Source: Sulfurihydrogenibium sp. YO3AOP1
Lineage (GTDB): Bacteria; Aquificota; Aquificia; Aquificales; Hydrogenothermaceae
Assembly: GCF_000020325.1 (NCBI RefSeq)
Contig: NC_010730.1
Coordinates: 1,199,501 to 1,263,500, forward strand
Direction: 5' to 3'
DNA length: 64,000 nucleotides
Below, piece after piece: positions 60,409 to 64,000 of the stretch (the first letter of the stretch is position 1; each line of letters starts with the position of its first letter). Made by a program: the position numbers and the translations under genes. The notes below the pieces were generated by a model that searched no databases, was not told where the DNA came from, and saw only the letters and a program-made list of their open reading frames with translations.

Positions 60409-62557
60409 TGTATACTCTGACCAAAATGGAATTAACATATGGCTTTACAATGAAAAAGAAAGAATTCATATAAAAAAGCCATACCAACCTTTTTTCTATT
60501 TTAGAAAGAATGAGTCAGTTAAACGTTTACTGCAGAAAAAATTTAAAAATATCAAGATTGTAAAAGATATAAAAATAGACCTGATAGATGGAGAAATAGA
60601 AGTTTATAAAGTCATCACACAAAATCCACTTACTTATAATAAAATAATCAGTTTTATAAAATACTCAGACATTTTCACAGAGACAGATTTTTACAACATA
60701 CAACTAAGCCCAGAAACGCTTTTTATGTTTGAGAAAAAAATATATCCATTTTGTAAATTAGAAAAAACAGAAAAAAATGGTCGCTGTTCTTTTAAAAAAA
60801 TAGATGATTTAGATTTACTTGATTATGAAATCCTTCCACTGCGGATAATGTATATTGATTTTGAGCTCGGGATAGGAAAAGAAAACTTAAGATTTTTAAG
60901 ACACATCCCTACATTAACTATCAGATTTAACGAAGATGAAAAATCAATTGTGATAGATAATGATCTTGAATATCTACAAGAACTTTTAATAAAAAAAGAC
61001 CCGGATATAATCATAGCAAATTATGGAGATGATATATTAATACCAAATCTTTTTGAAAAAGGACTAAAATTTTTAAACAGAAATAATTTACCGGTAATAA
61101 AAAAAGAAGGTAAAAGTTTTGTATCTTATGGTCAAACTGTTTACACTGCTGACATGAGCTTACTTCTTGGAAGAATACATATAGACTCAAGAAACTCATT
61201 CTTTTATAAAGAAGTAGGCTTAGATGGAATAATTGAATTATCAAGAATATCTTCCTTAGGAATGCAAGCGGTAGCAAGAACAACCATCGGAACGCCAATT
61301 ACTTATATGGAAATGAAAAATGCTTATGAAAATAACTTTCTCATACCGTACAAAAAAAACCAGCCGGAAGATTTTAAAACTCTTGAGCAGCTAATAAAGA
61401 TAGACAAAGGTGGTTTGACATTAAAACCTTTAGTAGGACTATTTGAAAATGTGGCAGAATACGATTTTTTCTCTATGTATCCATCAATCATAACAAATTA
61501 TAATCTTTCTTATGAAACTATTAACTGTAAGCATCCAGAATGTAAAAAAACCTTACCTTATACAAATTATAGAATCTGTACAAAAAAGATAGGCATTGTT
61601 CCACAAACATTAAAATGGCTTCTTGAAAGAAGGCTTAAATATAAGCAATTACTTAAAAAAGAAAAAAATCAGATTTATGATAATAGACAAAAAGCTTTAA
61701 AATGGCTTTTAGTAGTTAGCTTTGGTTATCTTGGATATAAAAACGCAGTTTTTGGAAGAATAGAATCACACGAAGCAACAACATCAATCGGAAGACAGCT
61801 TATTACTTTTGTAAAAGAGATTTTAGAAGCAAAAGGCTTTAGAGTAATTCATATTCTTACCGATTCTATCTGGGTTTACAAACATGATTATACGATAGAT
61901 GATTATAAAAAGATGGAAGAATATTTGAATAAAAGAATCAACGAAAAATTTATTCCGGTGAATCCTGACGGAATACCATTTAAGATTTTACTGGAAGGTG
62001 TTTATGATTGGATAGTTTTTTTACCTTCAAAATCTAATTCCGTTGGTGTTTCTAACCGTTATTTTGGAAAGTTTAGCAATGGTGAGTTTAAATTTAGAGG
62101 AATAGATTTAAGAAGAAGAGATGTTCCAGAATTTATTAAAAATTTTCAATTAGAAGTTTTTGAGCATTTAGGCAAAGCAAAAAACAAAACAGAATTCTTA
62201 AAGTTAATAAAAGATATAGATGAGATATTCGACAAACACAAACAAAAATTAATGGAAGGAGATTTTTCATTAAAGGACTTAATAATAAAAAAGAAAGTTT
62301 CCAAGGATTCAAGTTCATATCAGAAAAGGACAGATTTATCAGAAGTAGCCGGAACTTTGCTAAAAGAAGGCTTTAATCTAAATCCGGGTGAAAGTGTTAA
62401 TATCATTTATATTCTTGATAAATATATAAAAGCTATGCCGCTTGAAATCTATCTGACAAATCCAAAGCCAATAAACATAGAAAAATACTTAAAAATGCTT
62501 GAAGAATCTAAAATTGGATTATTACCAAAAAAGCTTTTTGGTAATGTATTAAGGTAA
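60386..62557 (+). CDS. Family B DNA polymerase, divergent
   Basis: A 723-residue PolB-type enzyme. The exonuclease region has ILPLRIMYIDFELG (Exo I, D-x-E) and IIIANYGDDILIP (Exo II). Motif A is intact, YDFFSMYPSII with Asp360. Motif B reads KWLLVVSFGYLGY, in which the usual Asn before SxYG is Val. Motif C reads HILTDSIWV with Asp493; the usual first Asp of DTDS is Leu491. It is thus a divergent polymerase with one motif C acid missing. Family B polymerases are SOS-induced in other bacteria (Pol II). The position last in a lexA operon fits damage tolerance. It overlaps the 88-residue gene by 23 bases. Confidence 0.87.
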   Translation: MKIYQILDVYSDQNGINIWLYNEKERIHIKKPYQPFFYFRKNESVKRLLQKKFKNIKIVKDIKIDLIDGEIEVYKVITQNPLTYNKIISFIKYSDIFTETDFYNIQLSPETLFMFEKKIYPFCKLEKTEKNGRCSFKKIDDLDLLDYEILPLRIMYIDFELGIGKENLRFLRHIPTLTIRFNEDEKSIVIDNDLEYLQELLIKKDPDIIIANYGDDILIPNLFEKGLKFLNRNNLPVIKKEGKSFVSYGQTVYTADMSLLLGRIHIDSRNSFFYKEVGLDGIIELSRISSLGMQAVARTTIGTPITYMEMKNAYENNFLIPYKKNQPEDFKTLEQLIKIDKGGLTLKPLVGLFENVAEYDFFSMYPSIITNYNLSYETINCKHPECKKTLPYTNYRICTKKIGIVPQTLKWLLERRLKYKQLLKKEKNQIYDNRQKALKWLLVVSFGYLGYKNAVFGRIESHEATTSIGRQLITFVKEILEAKGFRVIHILTDSIWVYKHDYTIDDYKKMEEYLNKRINEKFIPVNPDGIPFKILLEGVYDWIVFLPSKSNSVGVSNRYFGKFSNGEFKFRGIDLRRRDVPEFIKNFQLEVFEHLGKAKNKTEFLKLIKDIDEIFDKHKQKLMEGDFSLKDLIIKKKVSKDSSSYQKRTDLSEVAGTLLKEGFNLNPGESVNIIYILDKYIKAMPLEIYLTNPKPINIEKYLKMLEESKIGLLPKKLFGNVLR

Positions 62558-62644
62558 AAAATGGGAACAAGCATAATAGATTTCAAATAGAATTATTGAG
62601 ATTTTTCGTATGGTTTTGGAACGATGTATTAATACTATTAACCT

Positions 62645-62765
62645 TCATTCTAAGACTTCAAAGCCGAGGGAACTTCTTTTTCAAAGATGGTGAGAAAATG
62701 AATAAGTGAGAGACAAAAGGTGGAAATTCCTCGCTGTAATTGCAGAATGGCATAGTTGAATAACT
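62645..62765. repeat. Decayed copy of the palindromic repeat
   Basis: TTCATTCTAAGACTTCAAAG and AAATTCCTCGCTGTAATTGCAG are mutated versions of the two modules. The rest of the 401-base gap between polB and upp shows nothing recognisable. Confidence 0.5.
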
Positions 62766-62958
62766 TTTATCATCAACTATAAAAATAGTATCATTATAAA
62801 TTTACATCTTTTCATTACTCATACAGCTTAGCTCGATTTAGGCTGAATAGACCTTCCTGTAGTAAATCACGAACTATCTTTCAATATGTAATTAGATGCG
62901 GTACATTAATATCTTATCAACACTTCATTTTGCAATTTTATGTTTAACATCTTGCATT

Positions 62959-63579
62959 TTATGTATTAAAAGCCCTATCTCCAGCATCGCCAATACCTGG
63001 GATTATATAACCTTTGTCGTTTAATTCTTTATCAATCTGACCTATGTAAAATAAAACATCTTTAAATTTACTTATATTTCTGATTCCTTCCGGAGATGCA
63101 ACTATATTTAATGAAATAATTTTCTCCGGATTATGTTTTTTAATCACACTTATTGCATACTCTAAAGAACCACCTGTTGCAACCATTGGGTCGACTATTA
63201 TCACAGTTTTACCGTTTAAATCAGGAAGTCTTTCATAAAATAATGTACTTTTTAATGTTTCTTCATCTCTTTTTATTGCTAAAAATCCGGCTTTTGCCTC
63301 AGGTAAAACTTCTAAGCATCCATTCAACATCGGCAAACCGGCTCTTAAGATCGGTACAATAACGTATTTATCTTCTTCCAATGCTTCAAATGAACCTTTA
63401 GCAAGGGGTGTTTCTACTTCCGCGTATATCGGATTTTCATTCTTTAAAGCTTCTATTAATAAAATCTTTGCTATTATCTCTATCTGTTTTCTAACTTGAG
63501 AAGACTTTAAATTTTTATCTCTTAATTTTGTTAAAGCATTTTTTAACACCATATTATCAACTATTTTTATATTTTCCAT
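62959..63579 (-). CDS. upp: Uracil phosphoribosyltransferase
   Basis: Salvages uracil to UMP using PRPP. The 206 residues have VPILRAGLPMLNG, the PRPP loop VIIVDPMVATGGSLEYAI and the C-terminal uracil-binding YIIPGIGDAGDRAF. ATG 63579 follows AAGGAG; a longer in-frame start at 63642 would lie in the promoter. Divergent from the next gene with about 80 bases between. Confidence 0.96.
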   Translation of the reverse strand: MENIKIVDNMVLKNALTKLRDKNLKSSQVRKQIEIIAKILLIEALKNENPIYAEVETPLAKGSFEALEEDKYVIVPILRAGLPMLNGCLEVLPEAKAGFLAIKRDEETLKSTLFYERLPDLNGKTVIIVDPMVATGGSLEYAISVIKKHNPEKIISLNIVASPEGIRNISKFKDVLFYIGQIDKELNDKGYIIPGIGDAGDRAFNT

Positions 63580-63658
63580 TTTTTCTCCTTTAAGAGTTAA
63601 TAAAATATGCCTAAAGTATTGTATAATTTTATCATTATTCAATTTGTGAGGTAATATC

Positions 63659-64000
63659 GTGAAGAAAGTTGGTTATTTTTATGATGATATATATTTAGAA
63701 CATGATACAGGAATAGGTCATCCAGAATCTCCGGAAAGACTTATTTACATAAATAAATATTTAGAACCTATAAAGGATAAATTAATCCATCTAAAGCCAA
63801 GAAGAGCATCTGCTAAGGAAATAACGTTGATACATGATATTTACTATCCACAAGAAATAATGGATTTTTGTGCTGCCGGTGGTGGATATTTAGACCCGGA
63901 TACACACGTTGGAGAGTATTCGTATGAAGCTGCTGTGATGGCAGTAGGTGCGGGTCTTGAAGCAATCGATAATATCGTTAATGGAAAGATAGAAAGGGCA
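63659..64000 (+). CDS. Histone deacetylase/AcuC/acetylpolyamine amidohydrolase family, N-terminal part
   Basis: The first 114 residues of a gene that runs off the window. GTG 63659 follows GAGGT. It begins KKVGYFYDDIYLEHDTGIGHPESPERL, the arginase-fold deacetylase start, with HPESPERL diagnostic, and continues FCAAGGGYLDPDTHVGEYSYEAAVMAVGAG, also typical. Family members remove acetyl groups from lysine, polyamines or acetoin-linked proteins. The active-site metal ligands are beyond the window, so activity cannot be judged. A TATAAT at 63622-63627 is its likely -10. Confidence 0.88.
   Translation, partial: MKKVGYFYDDIYLEHDTGIGHPESPERLIYINKYLEPIKDKLIHLKPRRASAKEITLIHDIYYPQEIMDFCAAGGGYLDPDTHVGEYSYEAAVMAVGAGLEAIDNIVNGKIERA

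Overview
The window reads as chromosomal DNA of a thermophilic, sulfur-metabolising member of the Aquificota, most like Hydrogenothermaceae (Sulfurihydrogenibium-type). This is inferred from the AT-rich, Lys/Glu/Ile-rich coding style, sulfide:quinone oxidoreductase, two periplasmic molybdenum oxidoreductase operons, periplasmic rhodanese plus a YeeE-type transporter, a GyrA without a recognisable GyrA box, and outer-membrane glycan genes. No rRNA gene or CRISPR array was found.

Layout. 0-10 kb: end of a CaCA exchanger, accA, a gpmA-tpiA-secG-MgtC/DUF4010 run, a convergent fabD-bioD-DUF72 operon, an Hsp20 gene with a near-consensus promoter and a terminator, then a DegP-type protease and nadD. 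10-16 kb: sqr followed by a 47-residue gene on the minus strand; ygfZ, a histidine kinase and an NtrC-type sigma-54 activator; rpsP and a KH-domain gene. 16-19 kb: gyrA and a small membrane protein. 19.5-28 kb: a sulfur operon behind a sigma-54-type promoter (rhodanese, YeeE transporter, 49-residue membrane peptide, membrane-anchored rhodanese-like protein without the active-site Cys, type II DMSO-reductase-family alpha and beta subunits, a fused gamma/cytochrome c subunit and a small secreted protein). Two proteins of this operon end in the same Gly-Cys-Leu tail, suggesting periplasmic sulfur carriers. 28.5-35.3 kb: a second Mo complex (FeS subunit, NrfD-type anchor, TAT-exported catalytic subunit, TorD chaperone, poly-ferredoxin).

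35.3-38.5 kb is a mobile-element graveyard: an IS110 left end without its recombinase, a decayed DDE transposase, and an IS481-family transposase split by an IS256-family element with an 8-bp target duplication. tRNA-Val, tRNA-Asp and tRNA-Phe follow. 39.9-46 kb holds folK, a Xer recombinase, ubiX, a HIT protein, LapA, a methyltransferase and serS. 46-53 kb is a surface-glycan cluster (deacetylase, glycosyltransferases, ABC flippase with a probable ATT start). Then come citrate synthase and an RpoD-type sigma factor.

55.6-62.6 kb holds the two most unusual loci. An intact IS110 element carries an upstream noncoding region in which four guide segments match the element's own ends and its insertion site, the behaviour expected of a bridge RNA; the target lies in a MITE-like repeat family scattered through the window. 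Next, a TnpB gene with a probable overlapping reRNA sits directly in front of a lexA operon that encodes a degenerate RecA-like protein, an 88-residue protein and a divergent family B DNA polymerase, a possible SOS mutagenesis cassette. The window closes with upp and the start of a histone-deacetylase-family gene.
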